Source: Fonsecaea monophora (lineage: Eukaryota > Ascomycota > Eurotiomycetes > Chaetothyriales > Herpotrichiellaceae). From it: 64,000 nucleotides of DNA. Of this stretch, positions 1 through 11,514 are shown piece after piece; positions within the stretch are counted from its first letter, which is position 1, and each line of letters starts with the position of its first letter. Made by a program: the position numbers and the translations under genes. The stretch lies in assembly GCF_001642475.1 (NCBI RefSeq), contig NW_019174039.1, positions 42,200-106,199 of the forward strand, read 5' to 3'. The notes below the pieces were generated by a model. That model did not search any database. It saw only the letters and a list, made by a program, of their open reading frames with translations, and was not told the DNA's origin.

Positions 1-2746
1 TCTCGCCCAGTAGTGGACTATTTGACCCCGTGGTGCTTGGGACAGTCGTAGAGACCTCCGTGTGGACCATCACGAGCCTCATTAGCGCAGCATAGACGTA
101 CGGTCTGACTTGATCTGGCTTTGGATTTGTAGGTACCCAACTTGGAGAGTTGATACCATCTTTAACGATTTGAGTCAAGTTCGCCACCATTGGTTTGGTG
201 TATGAATGGAACAATTTGGCGTCAATTTGACCAAAAACATCCTTGATGGTCTTGGACTCTTCCGCTAGCTTCACAGAGAATGAAGATTCAAACAGTTGGA
301 TAAGAGCGGGCACATGCTCGTTCCGTAGTGCTTTCAGGTTCGACATAGTCAGGAGCATGCGAACGCTACGGCTGGAGGCGTTGATAGTGTCTTGCATCAG
401 AGCTTCGCTCGGCGTAGCACCGACGGCAATTGAGTTGAGGCTTGTTACCAACACCCAGTCTTCCTCGTCTCCTTGGTTCGAAGCCTCGGTGTTTTCGAGC
501 ATGCCACTGGCCGTTTTGTAAATTGAGCTGACGAACTGGGTCCGGACCATTTGCAAAAGCTTCGATGGTGGTGGGGTGAGGATGTCGCGACCTCCTGGCT
601 TGGTGGTAGTGTCGGAGAGATATAGCACTTGTTGCATACCCTGAAGTACTTTTCTCTCGAAAGCTTCGATATACATCGGCATGCGAGTCTGATCGCGTTT
701 GTCAGGCGAGCGCACCCAGTCCTCCATTGACTTGCAGCTTTCGGCATCCTTGCTCCAGGCTTCACAGACGGCTCTCATACACCGCTCTCGAGCTCCTGCG
801 ATCATGGTCTTGATCTTATCAAACATGGCATTGTTTTTACTCACTGGACCCAACGCGACCATTTCGCCAGCACCGACCCCAACAAGGGCGAGGATCTGCT
901 GCAGATAGTGCACGGCGCTCAGTGCGTTGGAATGAGGTGGCCAGAATGCATAGTCTTCCCAAGGCTCGCCTTTCTTGGCCGCCGCCGCAGGCAGATCTGT
1001 AGGATCAAGTCTGCCTATTCGGCCATCGGTGGGCGAAAACGCCGCTCCCATGTGAGGGGTTGTAGGTGTACCGGCAGATCCAGGTACTGGCGAGAACAGA
1101 GACGAGATGTCTTCAGCAGGCGGGTCGGCGAAAAGCGAAAAGACAGCATCCCTCAACTGGCTGACCAGTTCGGTGACGCCGCTTCGCAACCCGTTGACTT
1201 CCGATTCGGATAGTTGAAGATGCTTGCTGCTCTCACCTTCATACCCAGTGGGCAAACTTTTCTGTCTGCTGCCATCGATAAAAGACTGTGCTGTTTCCCA
1301 GAAGTCGACGATCTCTCCGAGCAGCCCGTTGGACAAAGACAGCAGCTTCGTAAAGTAGGTCAGTGTGCAGCTCCAGAAATCGATGACATCTTCGGTGTCG
1401 AGAGCTTCCGGCCGCTCTTTGGAGGCCTGTCTCAGAAACATCGCCACAGTCTCGGAGGTTGGACGTTCTCCAAGTGCCAGACGGCGGCGCAGGATCTCGA
1501 TTTCAATCTTGGATCTCTCCACGACTGCAGCAATCTTGTTCTTCAAGAAGTCGTACCGGCTGAGGAGGTAAACCCAGATCGGGCTCTCCTCCACGCCTAG
1601 GTGTAACAAAACCGTGATGAGTTCCATATGCTCCTCTGCCTGGGACACCCCAGAATGTGGGAGAGCGGCCGAGGTGTTGGAGAGCTTGCGCCAAATGTCG
1701 CGTTTCAGTGCTTTTATTTGTTCATCCACACTTGACCACATTTTGCCGACAATGACAACCCGATAGACTTCATCATCTGAAAGTCCACGGCCGGTTTGCC
1801 TCACCTCTTCGCCGAAGGCTCGTGCCTCGGCGGCGTACTGACGAGCAGAATTGTATAACTCTACAATTCTGTCATAGTCTCTCTGGTTGATAGCTTCACT
1901 CAGAGACGAGCCCAGTTCAAAGATTGCCCTGTCTTTCTCCACCGCATTCAAGATAACTTTTAATTTCGCTTCACGTTCCTTTCCTCCCAGTGCAGGGCCC
2001 CAGACGTCCTCGGCCTTTTTGGAGACCTCCGACAGCGAGATTTTCATACCTTGCACGCCATAGTCTGTCTCCTTGCGTAATGCATTTTTGCTCGGGCGCT
2101 GAGGAGGTGTCACACCAGCCGCACTGCCACCGCTAATATTCCGAAAGTGGATGCCACTGACGCGACGAGAATGGCGGGGAGACGGGGGAGTATTAGCATG
2201 GGTATCAATGCCCTGGTTCCGCATTTCGGTATACACATTGTCGATGGTGGCTTTGGCGCGGACGAAGCGCTCAAAGTTGGTCTCCACCAAGGCTTTGAGT
2301 GGCGCCGATTGCTGGTCGATGGACCTGGCCAGATATTTGGATCCTTGTATCAGGTCTTCTGTGGTGTCATCGGAGTGAGTTGTCGACAGGAATAATTCTG
2401 GAGAAAAGGTTGTTGAGGAGAGCATGAACCTGTTTCTGTACCGTGTGTCATGTTCCGCTGGCAGGCCAAGGTTCGTCAACGAGGTCACCACGCTTGATGG
2501 CGCTCCCAAAGGATCTGGTTCATCTTTCTGCACCAGATTCGCCCTTCCCTCGACCGTTCTCTGGGATCCAGGGAGAAGACTCTTCCTCTCACTAGCGGTC
2601 CTCTCCAAGGCTGAATAACGGGAGCGAGACCGTCTGACGCCCGCGACATCCGGGTCCTCGTCATCGCTATCCAGCTCCGCCGGCCATTCTGTCGGAAACG
2701 GATTGGATATGTTGTAGTGATTCAATATGTCTCGTGTCTGGGCCAT
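1..2746 (-). CDS. SEC5: Exocyst complex component Sec5 (C-terminus cut by window start)
   Basis: Sec5 is a subunit of the octameric exocyst, which tethers secretory vesicles to the plasma membrane at sites of polarised growth. The minus strand is open from ATG at 2746 to base 1, giving 915 codons with no intron and no stop in the window. The N-terminus (MAQTRDILNHYNISNPFPTE) is followed by an acidic, disordered stretch, then the Sec5 core: a segment on LIQGSKYLARSIDQQSAPLK and the coiled-coil-like VETNFERFVRAKATIDNVY. Near the window edge MLLTMSNLKALRNEHVPALI matches what I know of fungal Sec5 proteins. I checked the frame at three places (about 2100, 1500 and 300). The missing part is the extreme C-terminus. 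It is transcribed divergently from IDH2. Confidence 0.85.
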   Translation of the reverse strand, partial: MAQTRDILNHYNISNPFPTEWPAELDSDDEDPDVAGVRRSRSRYSALERTASERKSLLPGSQRTVEGRANLVQKDEPDPLGAPSSVVTSLTNLGLPAEHDTRYRNRFMLSSTTFSPELFLSTTHSDDTTEDLIQGSKYLARSIDQQSAPLKALVETNFERFVRAKATIDNVYTEMRNQGIDTHANTPPSPRHSRRVSGIHFRNISGGSAAGVTPPQRPSKNALRKETDYGVQGMKISLSEVSKKAEDVWGPALGGKEREAKLKVILNAVEKDRAIFELGSSLSEAINQRDYDRIVELYNSARQYAAEARAFGEEVRQTGRGLSDDEVYRVVIVGKMWSSVDEQIKALKRDIWRKLSNTSAALPHSGVSQAEEHMELITVLLHLGVEESPIWVYLLSRYDFLKNKIAAVVERSKIEIEILRRRLALGERPTSETVAMFLRQASKERPEALDTEDVIDFWSCTLTYFTKLLSLSNGLLGEIVDFWETAQSFIDGSRQKSLPTGYEGESSKHLQLSESEVNGLRSGVTELVSQLRDAVFSLFADPPAEDISSLFSPVPGSAGTPTTPHMGAAFSPTDGRIGRLDPTDLPAAAAKKGEPWEDYAFWPPHSNALSAVHYLQQILALVGVGAGEMVALGPVSKNNAMFDKIKTMIAGARERCMRAVCEAWSKDAESCKSMEDWVRSPDKRDQTRMPMYIEAFERKVLQGMQQVLYLSDTTTKPGGRDILTPPPSKLLQMVRTQFVSSIYKTASGMLENTEASNQGDEEDWVLVTSLNSIAVGATPSEALMQDTINASSRSVRMLLTMSNLKALRNEHVPALIQLFESSFSVKLAEESKTIKDVFGQIDAKLFHSYTKPMVANLTQIVKDGINSPSWVPTNPKPDQVRPYVYAALMRLVMVHTEVSTTVPSTTGSNSPLLGE

Positions 2747-3105
2747 GGTGGACAGACTGAGGACGAGCCGTTTATTGATGTCTTGGAGACACGATTTATT
2801 GTTTGGACCACAAGGAGGCCCGAGCCACGAGATTATTGGAGGGAGATTTCTCGCAGTCACGTGCAGACTTACATAACTCCACTCTAGCTGCCCCCCCCTG
2901 CCGGCTGTGATGTAACTGGTACGTCCCTGGTCGATAAAACATTTCACAAGTAAAGCTCCACCACTCGAGCTCTGGCGCTATCTTTGCAAAGTATACGACT
3001 GCGCCAATTTCTCAACTCCGTTCCTCGCTCCATGTGGTGAACAGGATCCTTTGCTGAAGCTCTTTTGCTCTCGTTGCTCAGCAATTTCACCAATATTCGC
3101 CCACC

Positions 3106-4333
3106 ATGATCGCTTCTCGAGCATTTGCTGCCCCAGCTCGCCAATGCCTGCGAAAAGCTTGCACGCAGCCAACATGGGCTCCCGCATACTTCCAGGTGAC
3201 TGTCAGATGCTGCCAGAAGCTTCACAGTACCCATTTGACTGATTCTGGCTGTGTAGATCCAACCTAGACGCTACGCTTCGACTGCAGAAGCGGACAAAGT
3301 CGCCAAATTCAAGGGCACGAAAGGACCGGACGGAAACTACACCGTGACACTGATAGAAGGAGATGGCATTGGTCCCGAGATCTCACAGTCGGTCAAGGAC
3401 ATTTACAAAGCTGCAAAGGTGCCCATTGTGTGGGAGCCTGTCGATGTTACACCTCGCCTGAAGGACGGCCGGACGGTCATTCCTGACGAAGCCATCGACT
3501 CGGTCAAGAAGAACTACGTCGCGTTGAAGGGACCCCTCGCAACCCCCGTCGGCAAAGGCCATGTCTCTCTCAATCTTACCCTCCGACGAACCTTCAACCT
3601 GTTTGCCAATGTCCGCCCGTGCCGCAGTATAGAGGGCTACAAGACGCCTTACGACAACGTGGACACTGTGCTCATTCGAGAAAACACGGAGGGAGAATAC
3701 TCGGGAATTGAGCATGTGGTGGTGGATGGCGTCGTGCAGTCCATCAAACTGATCACCCGCGCAGCCTCTGAGCGGGTCTTGAGATACGCTTTCCAGTACG
3801 CCCGGGATGTGAACAAGAAGAAGGTCCGTGTGGTGCACAAGGCGACCATCATGAAGATGTCCGATGGTCTCTTCCTCAGCACTGCAAGGGATGTCTCAAA
3901 GGATTTCCCTGATATCGAGTTCGACGCCGAACTCCTCGACAATGCTTGCTTGAAGATCACGACCGACCCTGGCCCATACTCCGACAAGGTTCTGGTTATG
4001 CCCAACCTTTACGGCGATATTCTTTCCGACATGTGCGCCGGCTTGATTGGTGGTTTGGGTCTCACTCCCTCAGGCAATATTGGTGACGAGTGCTCCATCT
4101 TCGAAGCCGTGCACGGTTCTGCTCCGGATATCGCAGGAAAAGGCCTTGCGAACCCCACTGCTCTTTTGTTGAGTAGTATTATGATGCTACGGCATATGGG
4201 ATTGAACGAACACGCAGTCAAGATCGAGAACGCCATTTTCTCCACGTTGGCGGAAGGCAAGACCTTGACAGGAGATCTGGGTGGAAAGGCCAAGACACAT
4301 GAGTACGCTGCCGCCATTATTGACCATTTGTAA
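3106..4333 (+). CDS. IDH2: NAD-dependent isocitrate dehydrogenase subunit 2, mitochondrial
   Basis: Catalytic subunit of the octameric NAD-isocitrate dehydrogenase of the citric acid cycle in the mitochondrial matrix (isocitrate + NAD to 2-oxoglutarate + CO2 + NADH). Two exons, 3106-3195 and 3257-4333; the intron 3196-3256 is phase 0. The protein has 388 residues. Exon 1 encodes a presequence rich in Arg/Ala and low in acid ([18 protein letters not shown]). Exon 2 carries [11 protein letters not shown], the substrate-site segment [26 protein letters not shown], and the C-terminal cofactor region [15 protein letters not shown] / [13 protein letters not shown]. These are IDH2-type rather than IDH1-type. 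The first ATG giving a matrix-targeting leader in frame with the core after splicing was chosen as start. The stop follows the usual C-terminus AAIIDHL. A TAAGT right at the stop is probably coincidence. Confidence 0.93.
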
Positions 4334-5039
4334 GTATGCAGCTTCGGTAGGAGGCATACTTGGCTGCACGTCCTCGACGGTTTTGGAACACAGAGACGAT
4401 CTCAGCGATCAAGTCGAGGCGCAGTGTATGCCGCCTTGAGCAAGTCATGTTAGGGTGGGATGGTAAAGGCCGGGGTGGATGCAGAAGCCTGAAGTCACTT
4501 TTTTTTCCGTACTTTGATTTGGTCTGATTGATGTATGATCTTACAAGTACCACGCTAGAGCGATCCGAGTCATGCAAATAACATGTATTGATTGAACAAC
4601 AGCATGCGACCTTGCCTAATTGTGTGCGAGCCAGTCCATCAATTTGCACCACCTCTCAGTGGGAGCGCTATGTTGCCAATACAACAGAAAGCTCCGCTTT
4701 TGGTGAAGATACAAGGAGGTATTGTACAAGTACTGAACTCGGTCGCCGGCTGCTCGGTTGGCGGTCAGATACGGCCATTGTAGAGTGAGGCATTTTGACG
4801 CGCGAAAGTGGATGTGGCGGCAAAAGAAAATGTCCGGAAAGACCGGAAATCGATCCACGACTGGACCTGTTTTTGTACAAAGTCCAAGTGCTTGTATTAC
4901 CTGCACCTGTACCAGTACCTGTTATGGTCACGACCACACGACGGGAAGTCCGGACAAGGCTATGTGTGTTGGAGGTTTCTCGATTTTGATGTTAGTATTT
5001 CCATTTTGGGAAATTGTCGGGAACCCGATCGAGCCAGCC
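4334..5039. other. Intergenic, convergent 3' ends of IDH2 and IRC3
   Basis: About 700 bases between two genes that end towards each other. It should hold both 3' untranslated regions. I see no conserved coding frame, tRNA or repeat. The short overlapping ORFs on both strands have no recognisable motif. An 8-base palindrome GTCCGGAC lies at 4948-4955. Confidence 0.6.
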
Positions 5040-7115
5040 TCAAGCGTCCACGGGCCCGACCCTGACGACTTCTCGTTCCCGCATCTCCTTGACTCGTCTT
5101 TCCTTCTCCAGACCCTTCTCCACCCCGCGCTTCTTTCTCATCAATTTGTCGAATCGCCCTCGCACCCCGAATTTGACCTTGGTAATCATGTCGCCAGCCT
5201 GTCCCTTGGTCAAATCCATCTCGGTCAGGGGCTCCTCCTCAGAAACTTCACGGAGTCGGTTAAGAAAGTCGAGTTGGCCCTTGGAGGCGGGTGATTTGCG
5301 CCAGGACGATGATGTCGCGATGAATACACGTTCAAACTTCTGAGCCGCGAACGTGTCGGCAGCATGCAAGGCGTCGCTGAGCGTTGCGGCGGTTGCCACA
5401 GTGCGAGGACGAGACCAGGGCGATTTGGAAGTCTCGGTTGGGGGAAGAGATTGTTTCCATATGACCATGTACGAGGCGTCAGTGGCCCTAGGATTAGAGT
5501 CGGATTTGGAGTAGGGAGTGTCGGTAGGGAGGCGGCGCTCAAGGGTTAGGATTCCACCTCTCGCCGCAAGAACATACTTGTAAGAATCGATCTGGACCCA
5601 GGCATTGGGGGATATGGCGCGCAGGTGTCGTTCGCCTGAAGTATCTTCGATAAGGTCGTGCACAGAGTCATAGTGGATGAAGTCGAGTTGATGATTGCCG
5701 GACACACCATCGGAATCGACAAGGTGGCTTGCTGCATTCGTAGAAACTTCTTTCTCGGTTCGGCTATCCTTCAACGCTTTCAAGTCGTCGACTTTGGCCG
5801 ACCTCACCATCTCAGACGGGTCAAGGCCAAAAAGGGTCGGTACCGTCACGATACCAGTCTCAAGGGAAGCGACCATATCAATAACATGACAGTCCTTCTT
5901 GCCCGGGTACAATCTCATACCCCGACCAATCATCTGAACGAGCAGATTGCGGGATTTGGTTGGTCGCGCAAGCAGCACGCAGTCAATATTAGGCACATCG
6001 GTCCCTTCAGTAAAGACACCGCAATTTAGCAAGACAGGGAATTCGCGGTTCTTGAATGACTCAAGTCGTTCGCCACGTACGCTCTTCTTCGTATTGCCGG
6101 TGACAGATTGCGCATTGATGCCGTGTTTCCTGAATGTGGAGGTCAAGCTTGCCACATGGTTCAGATCGACGCAGAAGACCAAGGTCGATTTCCGGTCGCT
6201 GGCTTCATCCATCCACGCCCGAACGGTGATTTCGTTGGTGATTTCAGTATTGACGGCAGCCGAGAGCTGACCCGTCTGAAAGTCTCCATCCTTGCCACTT
6301 CGAACCCTTGAGAGATCTGCTTTCGACCTGACAGTCGTGAACATGACATCCGACAGCCACTTCTCGCCGATCATGTCGATGTAGTCTTTATGATAGACAA
6401 TGTGGTCGATTGCTGTCCCCAACTTGAGGCCGTCGAAACGAGAGAAGGTAGCTGAGACGCCAACGAGGGCTGGACCAGTACTTGTTTGCTGTTCCAAGCC
6501 AAAATGCTGGAGGACTTGCAGGTACCCCGGAGCCACGATGTGATGGGCCTCGTCGACAAGGACGAGCTTGAATCTTTCGGGGCTGTATTTGCTCAGCCGC
6601 TCGCCAGAGACCATGCTCCGGACAGATGCCACCGTAATGTCTGCGGCACCTGAAGCGTGAATGTCTCCCATTTCAATGTCTATGCTCTTCTCAGGGTATG
6701 CTCTCTCGCAGTGACGTGCTGCCTGTTCCACCAGCTCTCGCCGATGAGCAAGGATAAGGGTCTGTTGGGCAGTTGGACTTGGTGGCTCGATTCGACTGAT
6801 CAATTGCGTGAATATCACCTTGAGAAAGCAGCGTTAGCATTGCTCTGATGCATCCACCACTCCTGACATTGAGCGCACCGTCTTCCCACTTCCAGTAGCT
6901 AGTGATATGCCCAAGCGCCTGTGGCCCTTCTCCAGATATGACAGAATTGATTGAATGCATTCTTCCTGATATGCCCGTAGTTGTATCACCTCGTTACGAG
7001 CCGCTGGTGATGTATGGCCGACGACGGTCGCCAGCGACCGGCGTGCGAATGGTGAGATCGGCAGACATTTCGCTGGATGGCCAAGTGCGGAAAGCCATCT
7101 GAAGGCTATTACCAT
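5040..7115 (-). CDS. IRC3: Mitochondrial ATP-dependent DEAH-type helicase IRC3
   Basis: Superfamily 2 helicase of the Irc3 type, which in yeast acts on mitochondrial DNA to maintain genome stability. Two exons on the minus strand: 7115-6879 and 6818-5040, with a 60-base phase-0 intron 6819-6878 that has a GCTAAC branch site. The protein has 671 residues. The N-terminus ([16 protein letters not shown], then RRSLATVV) looks like a mitochondrial presequence. [13 protein letters not shown] is the Q-motif region, and Walker A LATGSGKT ends exactly at the splice site. Motif II is DEAHH, motif III is SATF, and motif VI is [15 protein letters not shown]. The C-terminus is strongly basic with Glu/Arg runs, possibly a nucleic-acid-binding tail. 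The start is the only ATG that opens a plausible presequence before the Q motif. Confidence 0.87.
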
Positions 7116-10050
7116 TATTTGGCACGGTGCATCGTGGGATAATTAATGACATTGGAGTGAAGGCCGTCGTAGACTTTGGGACTCTCTTAACCTGCCGCTT
7201 TACTCCACGGCGCACTTGGCCAGACTTGAGTCGTACAAAGGTTTCAATGGTTGTACGACGTATTCTAACCTCCGTCCAGAGCAACGATGTCTCAACTTGC
7301 AACCCTTGACCACCTCCACTTACCCTCAGCTAAGTTTCGATATCCAGATCGAGCACGGAGCACCTTCGATACCAACATCAAGCTATCGTCTTGACACTTT
7401 TGAGAAAATGCCCGAAAATGCGAGCTGCATCGGTGAAGATGCCGACAATATGTTGTCTCTTGTCTAGCTCGCGTGCGGACTGCAGATGTCGTGAACACTG
7501 CAATTGAACTTATATGTTCTCCCATCTCCTCGTGGCCAAAACACTGCGTCGCAGTCCGTCTCGAGAAGTGCAGAATTCTCTCACACCATGTTCAGGTTCC
7601 GATCCAGGCTCACACTCTGCAAGTGGAAATCAGAAGCACCATTGACAAATATGCTCCCTTCGCCAGCGTCTCGACATTTCGAGGGCGGCAGGGTTTCTCA
7701 CCCGAGCCCAGGACCGTCAGCAGCATCGTCAAATTCGGCAGCATCTGGGGTCAACCATCCATTCTTCAGGTAGAAGGTACTCATGATTATACGCATCTTA
7801 GTCGGAGCTGGTTTAAAGCCCGACTTTCAATGGGTCCCATACTCGACAATTTCTTCCAACTTGCCCGTACATGAAAGTTGGGCCAGAATCTGCCGGAGAA
7901 TCAATGGAAACGATCTTGCCACCTCTTCAAGTTGTTGGACGGTGGCACAGGATCGCTTGCCGTTGTATGCCTGGCAATCGGAGAGTCACAACTCAATAGG
8001 GTCGACCGATTTGCGCAAAATCTTAGGATTGTCACCACAACAGCTCGGTAGGGTTTCGCAGCTGACGAACCTGACAGTCCGCACCTGCAATAGCTGCACT
8101 TGTTCGGTTCAGATACCGGTGCTCTGTAGGAGCTCTTGCGCGTGGATTTACAACTGCGGATCACTCAACGCGAGCGGCGTTCCTGACGGATCTTAAGCTG
8201 CAAATATTGTTGGTGCACTTTGATGAAAATGTCATGCTTTTGGCTGGTGGTGCTCAGTGACCCTTGGGCTGGGCATATCGCCCTTTGACTTCTCAAACCC
8301 AGCCGTTTGTATTGACAATGGGTAAGTTCATAGACTGCATTTGGACCTTCTTGTCCTCGCACCACACTAAGCTACATGAAGTATCTTTCCTAACCCCTCA
8401 TCCCTAAATAGTTTTAACTAACCTTGAGAAGTAATGTGTGAACGTCGTAACACCTTGTGCCCTAGCCAATTGAGTGAGTTGAGTGCCGTTGCCCTGATAT
8501 AGAACGTCTATTCTTGGCAACCACCTCGCGCTCTCCCTCTCCCTCTCCACACACGCCCCTCGATAGAAAAAAATAAGATAAAAGGGACTCCGGCTGTCGC
8601 AGGAGCTGTAATCGATAAGAATTCATAAAAAAATCAAGGGTGAAGACCCCCCCTGTTTGCCTCCAACAAGATTCGAACTTGTGATCTTCGCATATATTGC
8701 GTTTACGCATTACAAGTGCGACGCTGAACATTCCTATTAGGATTGATACTTCCCAAGAGTGTTTCTGGAGCACTTACCGTTACCCCTGCGCCATGAAGGC
8801 CCGGATGAACATTCCTCCACACGGTGGAATAGTTCTCGAGATGAAAATGTGGTGAAATTTTTGGAACATGAATATAGAAAGATTGAGAGCAGAAGAGCCA
8901 AGAAAAGGCTGAGTCAGGACATTAATCCACAGCTGCCAAGCCGCTCCACAGTCAGCCAACAGGAGCGCCGTCAGGGGCTGTTTAGCCTGTGGTTGGCTCA
9001 CAGTGCCATCAAGCGACTGGTATAGTGAAGGGTCAAGATCTGGATGCCGGTGGCGGCGACCACCTTACAGACCCTGGCAATATCGCATGCAGCATAGTCT
9101 CTGGTCTTCATACTAACGTATACCGGTGTCAAATCGCTGATACAAAATCGGCTTCAAGAAGGCTGGTCCAGCAAACCTAGCCGGCATGAGGCTGTGTGAA
9201 AATGAGTCGTGTTGAAGAAGAGCCTTGTCCTCAGTCAACCCCCCTGGACATATTTGGCGTACGCTTTGACCAAGTCGATAGGGTCATTGTTGTCAGTATT
9301 TCCGTGTATGGTACCAGCTCTAACCAATCTTTACGCCCAAGCACCTCGTACATTGGGAGATACACGAGGTACATGGACACCGTCTTCTTCAAAGCGCGTC
9401 GACTAGCCCGATCGGTATTTGATGAAGATCGATATGTGTTATTACGGAATTAAGAGGGGACATGTATGATTCGCTCGTTGGGAACGACATCTCGCCGGAT
9501 ACGGTCATTGTCTCTCGTGTTCATACCAGGACCCATTGTCCTTTGTGGTCTGTCAAAGAGCGACGGGAACATCAATTACTCAACCGCCCGATCGACTACC
9601 GGCTATGTTTCAGCAAAGCATGGGTATCCTCTCCTTGCAAAAGTACCCACGCCAGAGAAGGAGAATCTCCTGCCACACGGGAAGAGGACTAGTACCTTAG
9701 CGACGGCGAGGACGGGCTCAAAAGCTCGCCCTAGCCTATTCGGGGAATACACCAATGTCGTTTGTCCCGATATGCAGCATCCATTCCCTTGTTCATGGAA
9801 CTCAGACCCAAACTGTCTTGCAACTTATCTCCGGCCTGCCTCGGTCTGATCTCGTTCCCACTCTGTACGGGAGGAGATCCTGGTAGGGTAGCTCAATACG
9901 ATACCCACATGGAAAAGAGCCATTCGCCCGCAGGATACATTAAATCTTGTGTCAGATGTACCACCCAAAGGCACTTACGAAACCCACCATCTTCTCTACA
10001 TCGAAACGCTATTTAATCTACAGCAACAAGGAGCAACTCAGTTACTCGAC
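7116..10050. other. Gene-poor stretch, no supportable gene
   Basis: Nearly 3 kb between the IRC3 start and the ADH start. Several plus-strand ORFs of 80-137 codons occur (for example around 7473-7874, 7783-8196, 9196-9453 and 9466-9849). None shows a domain I recognise, they sit in different frames, and I could not join them with credible introns. This could be decayed coding sequence or ordinary intergenic DNA. The only structured element I can support is the tRNA-like sequence near 8.7 kb. Confidence 0.5.
8658..8745 (-). pseudogene. Partial tRNA-Thr(TGT)-like sequence with a 17-base intron
   Basis: Read on the minus strand. A perfect 5-bp anticodon stem (TCGCA at 8721-8717 with TGCGA at 8692-8688) encloses loop CTTGTA..A with anticodon TGT. 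The loop is interrupted after position 37 by about 17 bases that themselves form a TGCG/CGCA hairpin. It is followed by variable bases AGATC, a perfect 5-bp T stem with loop TTCGAAT (8682-8666), a 3' acceptor strand TGGAGGC (8665-8659) and discriminator A. The segment GCGTCGCACTTGTAATGCG strongly resembles fungal tRNA-Thr(UGU). Upstream, the expected 5' acceptor GCCTCCA and a foldable D arm are not found, so the 5' third seems lost or rearranged. The B box (GTTCGAATC) is intact and the A box is poor. It is probably a tRNA pseudogene. Confidence 0.55.
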
Positions 10051-11428
10051 ATGCGGATGGCAAGGGCAGCACGTCTCCATGGAAACAAATGTGTCAAAAT
10101 TGAAACGTTGCCATTGCCAGATACGGCGTTGGCAGAGAACCATGTCGAGGTGGCTCCGGCCTGGTGTGGAATATGTCAAGGGGATGTGGCAGAATATGCC
10201 CATGGACCGGTATGTCTATCGGGTTTGAGACTCTCGAATGTAGGCCGACTTCGTCTCCTGACAAGGGTGTGCTGAAAAGTTGTATACACCATCGCCGGGG
10301 AATCCACACCCTCTCAGTCACCAGCATTTACCCATGGTCATCGGCCACGAGTTCTCGGCGATCGTCACCCAGGCTCACCCTTCAGTGGCTGCCGACTTTA
10401 AAGGCGGCGACCGCGTGTCGATTGAGCCGATCCGAGGAGATGGAGACTGCCACATGTGCATTCAAGGTCGCGAGAACAATTGCGAACGACTGTCGATACT
10501 CGGCCTCACTCAAACGGGTGGCATGATTGAGCGGCTGTCGGTACCGGCTCGAAAATGCCACAAGCTGGAACCCAGCATATCTTTACAGGTGGGGGCGCTT
10601 GTCGAGCCTCTTTCGGTGGCATGGCAGGGCGTCGTAAACTCAAAACACATCTTGGATAACCACCTCAATGCCTCAGTGGTCATTATCGGGACCGGCATGA
10701 TTGGGATTGCCACCGCCCTGTGCCTTCGAGCTGTGGGCAAATTCCGGGTCTTGATGATCGGCAGATCCGCGGCACGCAACAAGATGGTCCAAAGCCTCAG
10801 TCTCGCAGATGTCGTCGTGGATTTCAACGACACGTCCCTGAGCGAGAAATTGGAAAACTACTTCCAAGGGTGTGTGTGACCGGGATTTCATTGTTCATCC
10901 GTCAGGACCCCTGGAGCTCTACAAAGTTGAAAGTAACGATATTCAACGGCCTCAAAAAATGCTCGTGTGCTGACACCCGAGTCTTCTTAACTAAAGACTA
11001 GGTCCATGCTGCATCTTCGACACTGCCAATTCACAATCCACGTTTGACCTTGGGATAGATCTGCTCCGGAAAGGGGGCATGTACTATACCTTTGGCCAGT
11101 TTCACAGCAAAGTAAGTGTCGATCGACGTCGCAGTTCTAATTGCCACTAGGCTAGAAGCTGACACCCGGTTAGGTCTCGGTCGACATGAACAAGATCATT
11201 TCAAAGGCAATCGTCGTCACCGGAGACGGATGCTACCGGTCCGGGACGTTTGCGTCCGTCATCGAAGCCATCTCCCAGGGCTTAATTTCCACCAAGACTC
11301 TTGAACGACTGGTGACCAGGAGGATCGCGCTGGGTGAGGTAGAGGACAGGGGTCTGAAAGAGCTGATGGAGAACAAAGACCAACATATCAAAATCCTTGT
11401 TCGAGTGAACGGCGATACTCTGGAATGA
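10051..11428 (+). CDS. Zinc-dependent dehydrogenase, (R,R)-butanediol/threonine dehydrogenase type
   Basis: Medium-chain NAD(P)-dependent alcohol dehydrogenase of 371 residues. Four exons: 10051-10209, 10280-10871, 11002-11111 and 11174-11428. The GroES-like N-domain shows CGICQGD with the likely zinc ligand Cys42 and GHE at 75-77. The structural-zinc lobe has GDGDCHMCIQGRENNC with only three of the usual four Cys, the pattern familiar from butanediol dehydrogenases. The Rossmann loop GTGMIG follows. The C-terminal part, spread over exons 3 and 4 (FDLGIDLLRKGGMYYTFGQF, then SVDMNKII), confirms the hand splicing. The exon 2 donor is uncertain by a few bases because of a GTGTGTGTG run; the chosen one keeps frame. 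The actual alcohol substrate is unknown. It is not close to the other ADH at 20.8 kb. Confidence 0.75.
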
Positions 11429-11514
11429 GGGAAACTGTACAAAGACTGATATTTTGTCACCCAGAGTCTGTACTTTTGAATTGAAGATCTACATGATATG
11501 TGTCTCTGCCAAAA

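Noticed and set aside
3383..4005. Long minus-strand ORFs opposite IDH2
   Set aside because: Shadows of the IDH2 coding frame.
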